Shown: positions 42,684 to 52,091 of the stretch, piece after piece | Layout of the letters: the number at the start of each line of letters is the position of its first letter | Numbering within the stretch: position 1 is the first letter of the stretch | Assembly (NCBI GenBank): GCA_942493035.1 | Contig: OW818666.1 | Coordinates: 1,984,001-2,048,000, forward strand | Direction of reading: 5' to 3' | DNA length: 64,000 bases | Origin: WRGT01 sp942493035 | GTDB lineage: Bacteria; Spirochaetota; UBA4802; UBA5550 | Notes under the pieces: model-generated | Databases searched by the model: none | What the model was told of the DNA's origin: nothing | The model's input: the letters and a program-made list of their open reading frames with translations, nothing else | Program-made: the position numbers and the translations under genes

Positions 42684-43330
42684 GATTACCTCATTAAGCA
42701 GCTTTAAACTGAAGATACTTTGCTCCGCCCTCCCGGGGCTGACCAAAACTGTAAATACCGTAATATATTCCGGTACCTGCACAATTAAGCTTCTTAATGT
42801 TTATTATCGTGAAAAATTGAATTTTACTGAATTGAAATTAAAAAAAAATGCAGATAGTCAGGAGAAGTGGCAGACAGAGGCATAAACATTTAAAAATATA
42901 TACCTATTATAATTAAATTATACCAAAAAATAATATCGTTTATTTACAAGTAATTACTGGAAAGACGGATTCTTACCAGATGAGACTTTTGACAAATTTA
43001 TGATTTCAGGAGATAAAAAAACATTATCTGGATCAGAGCCTGCCAGCTCAGTACAGATGTGAAGAGACTGGTGAGTGAAACACAGATTTACGTTGATTCG
43101 CAAAATAGACAGTGACTAAATAATTTTATATCAGCTTAATCACTTAAATCCGTTTAATCTGTGGTTCAGACATTTAGTATTATAAAGGGGAGTTCTAAAA
43201 ACTCAATATTTAATGGGGTAAAGGGGCGTAGCCCCTTTCAAAGCCCCGCAGGGCTTCCTGCGGTCCCGGAAACGGAGTTTACAGGACCGCCCTAAAGTTG
43301 TTAAAACAAAATAACGATGCGCAAAAAGTA
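42684..43330. other. Long intergenic region with C-family repeat, otherwise AT-rich
   Basis: The gap lies between the fliK start and the rodA stop (both minus strand). Positions 42700-43200 are AT-rich with a short open frame (about 42934-43062) of 42 codons without an ATG near its start. A C-family repeat lies at 43221-43317. No strong promoter or known RNA is visible. Confidence 0.55.
43221..43317. repeat. C-family GC-rich hairpin repeat, copy 2
   Basis: AAGGGGCGTAGCCCCTTT, AGCCCCGCAGGGCT, CTGCGGTCCCGGAAACGG and AGGACCGCC follow the same order as the copy at 28317-28400, and both end near ATAACGA. It lies just downstream of rodA. Confidence 0.8.
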
Positions 43331-44647
43331 TTAGTATGAAGATTTGTTCATTTGAATATTATTAAGAATCCCTATTCCCATCATAATCATAAAGAGATTA
43401 GAACCCCCATATGAAAAAAACGAAAGAGGAAGACCTGTAACCGGCATTATCCCTATTACCATACCAATGTTAATCAATATATGAAAGAATAAAATTGATA
43501 CAATACCAATAGCAAGAAGTGCGCCGAATTTATCTCTTGTATCGAGAGATATCTGAATTCCGCGATAAATAATCATACCAAGGATAAGAAGAAGAAAAAT
43601 CGCTCCGACAAATCCCAGCTCCTCGGCAACCACAGCGAAAATAAAATCAGAAGTCTTTTCAGGAAGAAAACCGAGCTGAGTCTGTGTACCCTGCAGAAAA
43701 CCTTTTCCGAAAAAACCCCCCGAACCGATTGCTACTTTTGATTGAATAATATTATAACCCGAACCGTGAGGATCAAGGTCGGGATTAAGAAATACCAGAA
43801 TTCTTTTTTTCTGATAAACTTTAAACCAGTTCTGAATGACAACAGATAAGAAAAGCCCAAGAGAAACAACAGACGCAGGAATATATATCTTTCTTAGAAA
43901 ACTCTTGTTAAGGAAATAATGAGCAATAAAAGAAGATACAGCAATTAAAAGCAGAACCCCGGCTACAGTAAAAAGAACGTCCACATGAACAAACATCTGG
44001 ACAATAAAGTTTCCCCCTTTATACCCGGCCCACTCCCAGTATGTTAACATCATAGGAAAAAGAAGCGCAATTGCAGCGATAAGTATAATAGAAATAAGAT
44101 GAGAAACATCCGCTCCGCCTAAAAATAACATTGTAAACATAACCGGAATAAAAATTGCAGCAGTTCCAAAGTCAGGCTGTTTTAATATTATCAGAACAGG
44201 GACCAGTACTATCAGAGACGGAACAAGAAGTTCCCTGAAGTTTTTAATGTCCCGCTCGCGAAGCTCAAGATATTTAGCCAGAAGAATTACAACACTAAGT
44301 TTCATAAATTCAGAAGGCTGGATTGAAAAAAATCCGAATGAAAGCCATGCGGATGTCCCTCTGATTGGTCTCCCGAAGGCAGTAGTTAAAAGAAGTATAA
44401 AAATCAAAAAACCATAAATATAGAGCGCATAGTCCCCCAGCGCTCTGTAATTTATTATAGACATAACTACCATGAAGATAATCCCCATTATAAACCAGAT
44501 TATCTGTTTTTTATATAATCCTTTATTCACAACAACAGACGGATCAAAACCGGCACTATATATCATTAATATCCCGAAAATGATGGCTAGAAAAACCGCA
44601 CCTATCAGAACTATATCCATCTTACTGAAAAAATCTCTGTTAAACAT
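43331..44647 (-). CDS. rodA: Rod shape-determining glycosyltransferase RodA
   Basis: 438 aa with ten hydrophobic helices of the SEDS family. Conserved loops are RGTSAWLSFGFFSIQPSEFMK and ILKQPDFGTA in the first half, and LGFLPEKTSDFIFAVVAEELG and PVTGLPLSFFSYGGSN in the second. RodA polymerises lipid II into glycan strands along the cell wall, paired with the class B PBP encoded just upstream. It is the last gene of mreB-mreC-mreD-mrdA-rodA, three bases after the PBP2 stop. About 60 residues more than the E. coli protein lie in its middle, between helices 5 and 8. Confidence 0.95.
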   Translation of the reverse strand: MFNRDFFSKMDIVLIGAVFLAIIFGILMIYSAGFDPSVVVNKGLYKKQIIWFIMGIIFMVVMSIINYRALGDYALYIYGFLIFILLLTTAFGRPIRGTSAWLSFGFFSIQPSEFMKLSVVILLAKYLELRERDIKNFRELLVPSLIVLVPVLIILKQPDFGTAAIFIPVMFTMLFLGGADVSHLISIILIAAIALLFPMMLTYWEWAGYKGGNFIVQMFVHVDVLFTVAGVLLLIAVSSFIAHYFLNKSFLRKIYIPASVVSLGLFLSVVIQNWFKVYQKKRILVFLNPDLDPHGSGYNIIQSKVAIGSGGFFGKGFLQGTQTQLGFLPEKTSDFIFAVVAEELGFVGAIFLLLILGMIIYRGIQISLDTRDKFGALLAIGIVSILFFHILINIGMVIGIMPVTGLPLSFFSYGGSNLFMIMMGIGILNNIQMNKSSY

Positions 44648-44650
44648 CTA

Positions 44651-46510
44651 CTACTTCCTTAGAATATTTTCCTTCTCTTGAGTTTTAAAATATCCCTGCT
44701 GAATCAGTTTGCCGAATACTTTATCGGCAACAGGAACGGCTGCAACAGCACCCCACTGCCCATATTCAATAAATACGGTAACTACGATGGCATCATCGGT
44801 CTGCTCTCCATATGGGGCAAACCCGAGAAACCAGGCGTGCTGCGAAACATTATCCTTTCTATTGGATCTTGTCTGAGCAGTACCGGTTTTACCGGCAACC
44901 TGCACTTTATACCGGTTTAGCGGCTGACCTGACCCGCCCAGGACGGTGTTCCTCATACCCTGTTTTACTATTTGTAGTGTTGTCGGAGACAGAGGAATCT
45001 CTCTCAGCTTCTCCTTCTTTGTTTCACTTATTACAGTTCTGTTATCCGGAGAAAAAATCTGTTTTACCAGATAGGGTTTATACACAATTCCGTTGTTGAC
45101 AATTCCGCAAAGCATATTTGCTACTTCTATAGGTGTTACCGCTAAAAAGCCCTGACCTATAGACATGTTTATTGTATCCCCGTCAAACCAGGGCTGGCCG
45201 AAAGTTTTGAGTTTCCATCTTTGAGAGGGTACAAATCCTGATATCTCGCCCGGTATATCGATACCTGTAACTTCATTTAATCCCAGATAGCCCGCATATT
45301 TCATAATATTACTCGGTCCAACGGCCATACCAAGATTGTAGAAATAAACGCTGCACGATTTTCCAATAGCCCAGTAGAGATCATTAGTTCCATGAGTTTT
45401 GAAACAGTAGAAATCGTGATCGACATAACCCTGCAGGGTATATTTACCGGAACAGTAATGAGTTTTATCAGCATATGTTTTCTCGGTTTCCAGCGCTGCT
45501 ATTGCGGTTACAAGCTTAAACGTCGAAGCCGGGGGGAATCTCGACTGAATAGCTCTGTTTAAAAAAGGTTTTTTTGGATCTGCATTAAGGTCCCTGATTG
45601 TTTTCGAATTATCTTTAGATATAATAGCATTAGGATCATAGCCCGGTTTGCTCACCAGTGCAATAATCTCACCGGTTGAAGGCTTTATTACTACAACTGT
45701 ACCGTAATTTTCGCCCAGAGCATTAAATGCTGCCTGCTGAATTTCATAATCGACTGTTAAAACTATATTATTACCGCCGAAAGGAGTCTGCCCGACCTCT
45801 TCGTCTTCAGTTCTGTTGTTTACATCAACGATTCGACGGATAAAGCCATCCTCACCGCGCAGATGTTTGTCATACTGTTTTTCAATTCCCGCTTTACCTA
45901 TATTCTGATAATACTTGTACCCCTGTCCTTTGAGACTGTTGTATTCGTCCTTATTCAGACTTCCGGTATAACCTATTGAGTGAGCAAACATTTCGCCGTA
46001 ATTGTAAACCCGGATCGGAGCATCCTCCCAGTGTATGTTGGGAAATGCATTTTTATGAGATGCAATTTTTTCAACAACATCAAACGGCACGTCATCTTTA
46101 ATAAGAAATCGCTCCCAGGGATTATTTTTTTTAATTTCAGTTAAAAGTTCAGCTGGATCAAGTTCTATTACTGTTGAAAGCCTGGTAAGCACACCCAAAA
46201 GCTCATCATCAGTTTTAAAACTTTCAGGTATTGTAGTTATATTAAATGAAGGGCGATTCGAAACAATAACTGTGCCGGAGACACCTTTCTGAAAATGTCT
46301 GTCATAAATTTCCCCTCTTGGAGCAGGGATAGGTATATTGTTCTCCATATTCATGGTTGCCCGTAAACGGTATTCCTTTCCATGAATTAACTGAAGATTA
46401 ACAAGCTGAAGTGCCAGAACTGCGAAGACTGAGGAAACGCCGATGATGAACATAAGCATTCTCTTCCTGAATGCTTCAAGCATCCTGGCCTTAAGAGAAG
46501 TCTGAGACAT
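44651..46510 (-). CDS. mrdA: Penicillin-binding protein 2 (MrdA)
   Basis: 619 aa. A membrane anchor is at about 17-37, then the pedestal region, then the transpeptidase domain. Active-site motifs are SRFPPASTFKLVTA (serine-x-x-lysine) and KTGTAQT (KTGT). The usual SxN/SxD motif reads SCS in GKSCSVYFYNLG, an atypical last residue. It cross-links peptidoglycan for elongation together with RodA. It begins directly after the mreD stop and ends four bases before rodA. It acts in the periplasm. Confidence 0.93.
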   Translation of the reverse strand: MSQTSLKARMLEAFRKRMLMFIIGVSSVFAVLALQLVNLQLIHGKEYRLRATMNMENNIPIPAPRGEIYDRHFQKGVSGTVIVSNRPSFNITTIPESFKTDDELLGVLTRLSTVIELDPAELLTEIKKNNPWERFLIKDDVPFDVVEKIASHKNAFPNIHWEDAPIRVYNYGEMFAHSIGYTGSLNKDEYNSLKGQGYKYYQNIGKAGIEKQYDKHLRGEDGFIRRIVDVNNRTEDEEVGQTPFGGNNIVLTVDYEIQQAAFNALGENYGTVVVIKPSTGEIIALVSKPGYDPNAIISKDNSKTIRDLNADPKKPFLNRAIQSRFPPASTFKLVTAIAALETEKTYADKTHYCSGKYTLQGYVDHDFYCFKTHGTNDLYWAIGKSCSVYFYNLGMAVGPSNIMKYAGYLGLNEVTGIDIPGEISGFVPSQRWKLKTFGQPWFDGDTINMSIGQGFLAVTPIEVANMLCGIVNNGIVYKPYLVKQIFSPDNRTVISETKKEKLREIPLSPTTLQIVKQGMRNTVLGGSGQPLNRYKVQVAGKTGTAQTRSNRKDNVSQHAWFLGFAPYGEQTDDAIVVTVFIEYGQWGAVAAVPVADKVFGKLIQQGYFKTQEKENILRK

Positions 46511-47014
46511 TTATAAATAACCCTCCCGCTCTAACTCTCCATGAAATATTTTATCAAATATAAAAAACAGAGGGGGGGCAAGAAGCGCATTATAAAAAGC
46601 TTCAGGGATGATTACATGTATTATACTTGAAAGCATACCCTGTGTAAAAATATAACTCAGGAAGAGAGTGATTATCCCCTTCAGCAGAGTCGACACGAAT
46701 ATCAGAAGAATTATCGTAGGTACATTACTTTTTAGAACTGAGCGCCCCAGCATTCCTACAATAAAACCTACTGTCAGCTTCGGAAGCGCAAGAAAGCCGT
46801 AAGGTGAGTTCGAAACCGCATCGTGAAATAACCCGCTTACAAAACCGGTAACCTGTCCATTCATAGATCCGAAACTATATCCTACATAGACAACAATAAT
46901 AAAAATAAGATCAGGTTTAACTCCGGCGATTCTTATTACATCAAATGACGGGTGGCTCTGTACAAGCAGTGAAATGAGAACAATAACTGCAGTAATAATA
47001 TATGTTACAATCAT
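46511..47014 (-). CDS. mreD: Rod shape-determining protein MreD
   Basis: 167 aa with five or six hydrophobic helices, the size of MreD. It has no catalytic motif; family members link MreC and MreB to the elongation enzymes. The start is inside the last codons of mreC (four-base overlap), and the GGAG in the mreC end serves as its SD. It belongs to the five-gene cell-elongation cluster. MreD sequences are weakly conserved, so the call leans on position and hydropathy. Confidence 0.88.
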   Translation of the reverse strand: MIVTYIITAVIVLISLLVQSHPSFDVIRIAGVKPDLIFIIVVYVGYSFGSMNGQVTGFVSGLFHDAVSNSPYGFLALPKLTVGFIVGMLGRSVLKSNVPTIILLIFVSTLLKGIITLFLSYIFTQGMLSSIIHVIIPEAFYNALLAPPLFFIFDKIFHGELEREGYL

Positions 47015-47898
47015 TTTATCTCCTCAAACAGATCAAAAAGATCCTTGTCCGGAGCTTTTTTAATAATAAAAACTTCATCAAGAAGACCATAATCAATAAA
47101 TGGTTTAATAATTGCCCTCTGATAAGGACTCGATTCAAGCAGTTCAGATTTAACAACAGATCCGATAACCAATCCGGGAGGGAATACACCTGCCTGACCC
47201 GATGTTATAATTAAATCTCCGAATTTAACTGGAGCTGCACGGGTTATATAATTGGCTACACATAGATTCGAATTATATGTGTATCCGGATAAAAGACCCG
47301 GGAATCTGTTTTCGCCGATTTTTACACCAATTTTAATTTCAGGTGCTATTACAGGCTGAATTCTTGAAACAGAACCCCTTACTTCAACAATTTTTCCGAC
47401 TACACCTTTTACGAGCTCCCTGACCTCTCCGGTATTAACGACCTGGTATGCAACAACAGGCATGTTTACTTTTATGCCGTCATTTTCACCGCGATTAATA
47501 ATCAGAGTTCTATACCAGTTATCCGGATCCTTGGATATTATGGACGCGGCAATAGAATCATACTTCAGCATCTCCTTCATTCCAAGGAGTAACCGGAGTC
47601 TGTCATTTTCTTTCTTTATTTCGGAAAGCTCTACATCGATAGATTCAAATGTGTGAAGCTTCGACCTTGTTAAGTCTAGCTCATCCCTCACCCTGTCAAG
47701 CTCTGAAAAGCCTGCCCAGAGCCTGCTGGTGCCCCCCTGGAGGCCGTTATAGCCCTTCTGGAACGGCATGGTGATTCCGCTCATTATCCCTTCAAAGGTC
47801 AGAGTAAATCCGCTCCCCTGAATTGATAATGAAATGATGCAGAAAAGAGTAAATGAAATAAACGTCGCTATAGATTTATGTCTGTCAAAAAATTCCAC
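47011..47898 (-). CDS. mreC: Rod shape-determining protein MreC
   Basis: 295 aa starting at GTG 47898, four bases after the mreB stop. An N-terminal membrane helix (about 10-28) is followed by a coiled coil (residues about 62-105) and the double beta-barrel domain with ASIISKDPDNWYRTLIINRG and DLIITSGQAGVFPPGLVIG. MreC scaffolds the elongation complex in the periplasm. It overlaps mreD by four bases. Confidence 0.93.
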   Translation of the reverse strand: MEFFDRHKSIATFISFTLFCIISLSIQGSGFTLTFEGIMSGITMPFQKGYNGLQGGTSRLWAGFSELDRVRDELDLTRSKLHTFESIDVELSEIKKENDRLRLLLGMKEMLKYDSIAASIISKDPDNWYRTLIINRGENDGIKVNMPVVAYQVVNTGEVRELVKGVVGKIVEVRGSVSRIQPVIAPEIKIGVKIGENRFPGLLSGYTYNSNLCVANYITRAAPVKFGDLIITSGQAGVFPPGLVIGSVVKSELLESSPYQRAIIKPFIDYGLLDEVFIIKKAPDKDLFDLFEEIK

Positions 47899-47902
47899 TG
47901 TC

Positions 47903-48925
47903 TTACTTCAGATTTGCTCTATAGAGATTCTTGATCTCTTCCAGGAATTTCCCCGCACCAAGTACAACACATGTAAGAGGATTCTCTGCCTGAATAACAG
48001 GAACGCCTGTCTCTTTGCTTATATACTTATCAAGACCCTTAAGAAGAGATCCTCCACCTGTCATTACAATACCGCGTTCTACAATATCCGCCGCAAGTTC
48101 AGGGGGAGTCCGCTCAAGAGCATGCTTAACCCCTTCAAGGATCATCTCAACCGGTTCTTTAAGTGATTTTCTTATCTCAACAGAATCTATTTCAAGAGTT
48201 CTTGGAAGACCTGATATAGCATCTCGGCCTCTGAGATCCATAACTTCAACTTTCTTTTCAGGGAAAACGTTTCCAAGGCGGAACTTAACCTCTTCAGCCA
48301 TTCTTTCACCGATTACAAGGTTATACTGAGTCTTCATATACTTTATGATTGCTTCGTCGAATTCGTCACCGGCGATTCTGAGTGAATCTGCCAGAACCAT
48401 CCCCCCGAGAGAGATAACCGCAATTTCAGTTGTTCCCCCTCCTATGTCAACAATCATGTGACCTGCAGGCTCATGAATAGGAATATTAGCTCCGATAGCA
48501 GCAGCAAGAGCTTCCTCGATCAGGAAAATCTCTCTGGCGCCGGCCTGTTCTGCAGACTCCCGCACAGCTCTCTTCTCTACCTCTGTAATTCCAGATGGAA
48601 CACCGATAACTACACGAGGTCTAACAAGTGTTTTACGCTTATGGACTTTTGTAATAAAATATCTTATCATCTTTTCAACTGTTTCAAAATCGGCAATAAC
48701 ACCGTCCTTCATTGGTCTTATTGCAACTATATCACCGGGAGTTCTTCCTAGCATTCTTTTTGCTTCATGACCAACGGCGAGAACCTTCCCTGTGCTTGTC
48801 TGAACAGCAACAACTGAAGGCTCACTCAGCACTATACCCTGACCTTTAACATGTACAAGAGTATTTGCTGTACCAAGGTCTATACCCATATCGTTTGAGA
48901 ACATACCATAGAAAGAATCGAACAT
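47903..48925 (-). CDS. mreB: Rod shape-determining protein MreB
   Basis: 340 aa, full-length actin homologue. ATP-binding motifs are MGIDLGTANTLVHVKGQGI, then VDIGGGTTEIAVISLGG and GIVMTGGGSLLKGL. It polymerises on the inner membrane and guides wall synthesis. SD GGGAG lies eight bases upstream of the ATG. It is the first gene of the mreBCD-mrdA-rodA operon. Confidence 0.97.
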   Translation of the reverse strand: MFDSFYGMFSNDMGIDLGTANTLVHVKGQGIVLSEPSVVAVQTSTGKVLAVGHEAKRMLGRTPGDIVAIRPMKDGVIADFETVEKMIRYFITKVHKRKTLVRPRVVIGVPSGITEVEKRAVRESAEQAGAREIFLIEEALAAAIGANIPIHEPAGHMIVDIGGGTTEIAVISLGGMVLADSLRIAGDEFDEAIIKYMKTQYNLVIGERMAEEVKFRLGNVFPEKKVEVMDLRGRDAISGLPRTLEIDSVEIRKSLKEPVEMILEGVKHALERTPPELAADIVERGIVMTGGGSLLKGLDKYISKETGVPVIQAENPLTCVVLGAGKFLEEIKNLYRANLK

Positions 48926-49239
48926 ATTAGTAATCTCCCTGAAATAATTTCAATTTATCTGATCCTCATGTTGTTTAAAATCGATCAACTATAGAGGAAA
49001 CGGCGGCACTTTTTTTTTGCGACTGTCAAACCAGTGGTATTTCAGTGCTTTTCTGTCTGAAATAAATGACATACAAGCAATATAAAAACCGGTTTTGATC
49101 AATTGCGTTTTTTTATTTAAATAAAATTGATTAACATATGACATAATACACATATTTAAAATTGCTAGTGCATATTTTTTGTCAAGCTTTAAACATGGAA
49201 AATATATTCTGCATGTATAAAGAAAAAAAAATAATATAT
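48926..49239. other. Intergenic region upstream of mreB with a promoter-like element
   Basis: The gap lies between the mreB start and the stop of the TPR gene (both minus strand). On the minus strand, TTGACA is at 49180-49185 with an AT-rich -10 region (TTTTAA) about 18 bases further on, a plausible mreB promoter with a leader of about 230 bases. A T-rich run, TTTTTTTTTGCG, lies at about 49010-49021. No gene is seen. Confidence 0.45.
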
Positions 49240-50238
49240 TTACAGAGTACTGAGGAGTTTTTTAACCTCTTCGTTCTCTCCGTTTACAGCAAGGACTTCA
49301 CTCCAGACAATTTTAGCTTTATCCTTCATACCCATAGCGAAATAGTTTTTCCCGACCCATATTTTACAGCCCGCATCATCTCCAAAATTCAAAGCTGCGT
49401 TAAACTGATCTAGCGATTCTTTATATAAATTCTGACTGTAATATATCATACCCAGATTTGAATAAGATAATTTCTGAACATAAGGATCATCTGAAGTCTG
49501 CAGTATTTTCTGGAATGCAATTATAGCATCAGTAAACTTCATGGAATTTTTTAAAGCTTTAGCCTTAAAAAGCCTGCCATGCACAGAATCCTCCACGCCC
49601 CCTTTCTTCTCAAGAAGATCAAGACCTTCATCAACAGCTCCCTCCATCAGGCAGAGAAAAGAGTAAAATCTCACATCATCGATGGTCAACAGGTCCGGAA
49701 TAGAGGCTGCACTCTTCAGCATTGAATAGATAGCGGCATTATCTTTATAACCTGTAAAGAAATAGCTTCGACCGAGTATAAAAAGATCCTGAGATGCAAC
49801 CTCTTTCCCGTCAAGAATCGCAATCGCTTTACTCATATCCCTGATAGACTGAATAAAGCACTTCTTCTGCTCCGATGAAAGCTGCATCAGCATATCATCA
49901 AGAAACATCTCTGTAAAATTTCTGCCGGATAAAGCTAAACCCAAATTATAATACACCCTTGAAGAATAAATATACGAATCAGATTCTTCAGGATTTTCCT
50001 GCTTATATGACTCAATATCTTCCGACAGCTTCCGGAGAGCTTCTATTCTTTTTGCAGAATCCGTTATGAGAGATGCACTGTTGATCTGATCAACAATCCT
50101 GTTATGGTTAACTCTCCAGAACATTATTTTTGATCTGTAATTGTAACCTGTATAAATAACTGAACCCGCTACAATACAGAAAAACAGTATTTTAAATATT
50201 TTTCTGTCCTTTTTCTTCGATTTATATCTATAGTACAT
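49240..50238 (-). CDS. Membrane-anchored TPR protein
   Basis: 332 aa. It starts in a TAATG overlap with the gene upstream. After a basic stretch (YRYKSKKKDRK) a membrane helix lies at about 14-32, so the bulk is outside the cytoplasm. The C-terminal half holds about four TPR-like helical pairs (for example KLSYSNLGMIYYSQNLYKESLDQFNAAL). TPRs usually hold other proteins. Position next to the mre operon and the coupled partner suggest an envelope or shape role. The exact function is unknown. Confidence 0.8.
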   Translation of the reverse strand: MYYRYKSKKKDRKIFKILFFCIVAGSVIYTGYNYRSKIMFWRVNHNRIVDQINSASLITDSAKRIEALRKLSEDIESYKQENPEESDSYIYSSRVYYNLGLALSGRNFTEMFLDDMLMQLSSEQKKCFIQSIRDMSKAIAILDGKEVASQDLFILGRSYFFTGYKDNAAIYSMLKSAASIPDLLTIDDVRFYSFLCLMEGAVDEGLDLLEKKGGVEDSVHGRLFKAKALKNSMKFTDAIIAFQKILQTSDDPYVQKLSYSNLGMIYYSQNLYKESLDQFNAALNFGDDAGCKIWVGKNYFAMGMKDKAKIVWSEVLAVNGENEEVKKLLSTL

Positions 50239-51008
50239 TACAATCCTTTTTCATATTCTTTAAAATCAGCTTCCACCTTATCAGGGAAACCGGGCGAATT
50301 TTGTATTAAAAACAGTTTTACCGTACTGTTCCCTTTTAGAGGCAGAGCAACATAATCGGAACCGCTCCAGATGTCATATACTTTATGAAAGTCGAATCTG
50401 TAAAGCTTTTCATCAAGATAAAAATTTACTCCGTCATAATCAGACTCAATTCTGCCTTTTCCTATTCGTTTAATGCTTTTATACTTTGAAAAAGTTGAAT
50501 CTATCGCTCCAACTCCCGATTCATAATCTATAATATTGGATCTGTCATCAAACATTATAGCCTGCACTCCCTTTTCAGCATCCCTGCATAACGATGACAT
50601 ACTCTCATTGTTTTCTATGGCTGAAGGCTGCTCAGCAGAGACAGACTTTCGACAATCTGTCTTATGTAATTCGTTCTCATGTTGAGAATACCTGTTGAGT
50701 GAACTACCCGTAAGAGGACTGCCGGTTACAGGGAGATCCGATGAATCGTATGAATCATCCGTTTCATCATCAAAACTTATAAAGATATCCTCTTCATCCA
50801 TACTTTCATTTATTTCATCTAATCTGTCTTCAGGAAAGATTATATCAAATTCCTCAGTGCCGGAATCAGCAGTGTAATAGCCTGACACTTTTTCTGCACC
50901 AGCGGAAAGGGGGACATCGGATGAAGTAAACCGTCCGGTTTCAATAGACAATGCTGTAATCAGAATAAGCAGACCGCATAGAATCAATAATACTGCTAAA
51001 TATACCAT
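50238..51008 (-). CDS. Membrane-anchored protein of unknown function, coupled to the TPR gene
   Basis: 256 aa with one membrane helix at about 3-19 (YLAVLLILCGLLILITA). The next 100 residues are acidic and low in complexity (runs of D, E and S). The C-terminal 80 residues form a compact part with strands around GRIESDYDGVNFYLDEKLYR and DYVALPLKGNSTVKLFLI. It does not match a family I know. Its stop overlaps the TPR start by one base, so the two are probably translated in a fixed ratio and interact. Confidence 0.75.
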   Translation of the reverse strand: MVYLAVLLILCGLLILITALSIETGRFTSSDVPLSAGAEKVSGYYTADSGTEEFDIIFPEDRLDEINESMDEEDIFISFDDETDDSYDSSDLPVTGSPLTGSSLNRYSQHENELHKTDCRKSVSAEQPSAIENNESMSSLCRDAEKGVQAIMFDDRSNIIDYESGVGAIDSTFSKYKSIKRIGKGRIESDYDGVNFYLDEKLYRFDFHKVYDIWSGSDYVALPLKGNSTVKLFLIQNSPGFPDKVEADFKEYEKGL

Positions 51009-51119
51009 AAACTACCCCGGATTTAGTTAGGGAACTCTGCTTTCTGAAAATGCGGATACAAAAATCTAAAATCTCACATGCCGGTGTCAAGGTTTTTTCA
51101 AAGACAACCGGCAGTTCAT

Positions 51120-52091
51120 TTAAATTTTCCACAACCCTACTTTCAGGTAAGGACTGCCACTATATATAAAGTCGGAAGATTCATTCCCGAACATTAATAA
51201 TTCCCAATTATCCGGATGATACGAACGATATTCCTGTTCTGTTACAGTGTATGAGTTTATTGATGTAAGAATAAATCCTTCATCAATAAGAAGCTCCACC
51301 TTCTGCAGGGAATCTGTATAATCTTTTTTTACTGAAAAATTTTTCTTTTTATTTCTTGCAAATGTCGGAGGATCAAATACTGCAAAATCGAAAGTGACCC
51401 CCTTCTTACTCAACTGTTTTGTCCAATCGAGAGCATCTCCATAGATAAAATCCCTCTGATCGACCTTTAATCCATTCAGTTCGTAATTTACCTTTGCCCT
51501 GTTCAAAACACCTCTTGATAAATCGATGTTTACCGCACTCCCGACTCCATTCTTTAATGCATGAGCTGAAAAAAGAGCCGTATAACTGAAAAGGTTAAGC
51601 ATACGGTTTAAAGATTCAGATTTGTAAAAACGAGCCAGTTTATCGCGGATCTCCCTCATATCGAGAAATATCCCGGTATTCTGCCCGTTAACCAGATCCA
51701 CCCTGGCTCTGACCCCGTTTTGCACAACAACAATCCCATCCATCGGATAATCACCTTCCAATATAAAACTTTTCCATTGTTCATCCGGTATTTCACCTCT
51801 GGAGGGAGTCATTCTGTTTTTAGAGAGTATAGCTTTAATCGGGACCGGTATTAATTTTATTATTTCAAGGAGTATTTTACCAATTGTGCTCTCTGCGCTT
51901 TTATTAAAATACTGAAGAAGAATATAACCGGAATAATAATCTGCCGTTAATCCATCGATACCGTCACCGGTAGTATTGAAGATTCGGAAACAATCAGTTT
52001 CGGAATCTTCAAAGAGAATTCTTCTTTTCTCTATTGCTGAACTGAAAAGATAAGCATCATCTTTTTTTGATTTATCAGATGGGAGAACCAT
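51120..52091 (-). CDS. Class I SAM-dependent rRNA methyltransferase (RlmI/RlmK-like)
   Basis: 323 aa. A SAM-binding core appears in MLNLFSYTALFSAHALKNG and NIDLSRGVLNRAKVNYELNG, and the DPPTFARNK motif marks the base-flipping active site (DPPxF). DGLTADYYSGYILLQYF near the N-terminus is typical of the RlmI/K C-terminal domain family; the PUA domain of E. coli RlmI is missing or reduced. Related enzymes methylate 23S rRNA at m5C1962 or G2069. The target here is unknown. Its start overlaps the end of eda by 17 bases. Confidence 0.85.
   Translation of the reverse strand: MVLPSDKSKKDDAYLFSSAIEKRRILFEDSETDCFRIFNTTGDGIDGLTADYYSGYILLQYFNKSAESTIGKILLEIIKLIPVPIKAILSKNRMTPSRGEIPDEQWKSFILEGDYPMDGIVVVQNGVRARVDLVNGQNTGIFLDMREIRDKLARFYKSESLNRMLNLFSYTALFSAHALKNGVGSAVNIDLSRGVLNRAKVNYELNGLKVDQRDFIYGDALDWTKQLSKKGVTFDFAVFDPPTFARNKKKNFSVKKDYTDSLQKVELLIDEGFILTSINSYTVTEQEYRSYHPDNWELLMFGNESSDFIYSGSPYLKVGLWKI

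Noticed and set aside
42934..43062. A 42-codon open frame between fliK and rodA (YWKDGFLPDETFDKF)
   Set aside because: It has no ATG, GTG or SD near its start and no recognised domain; it may be a gene remnant but is not supported.
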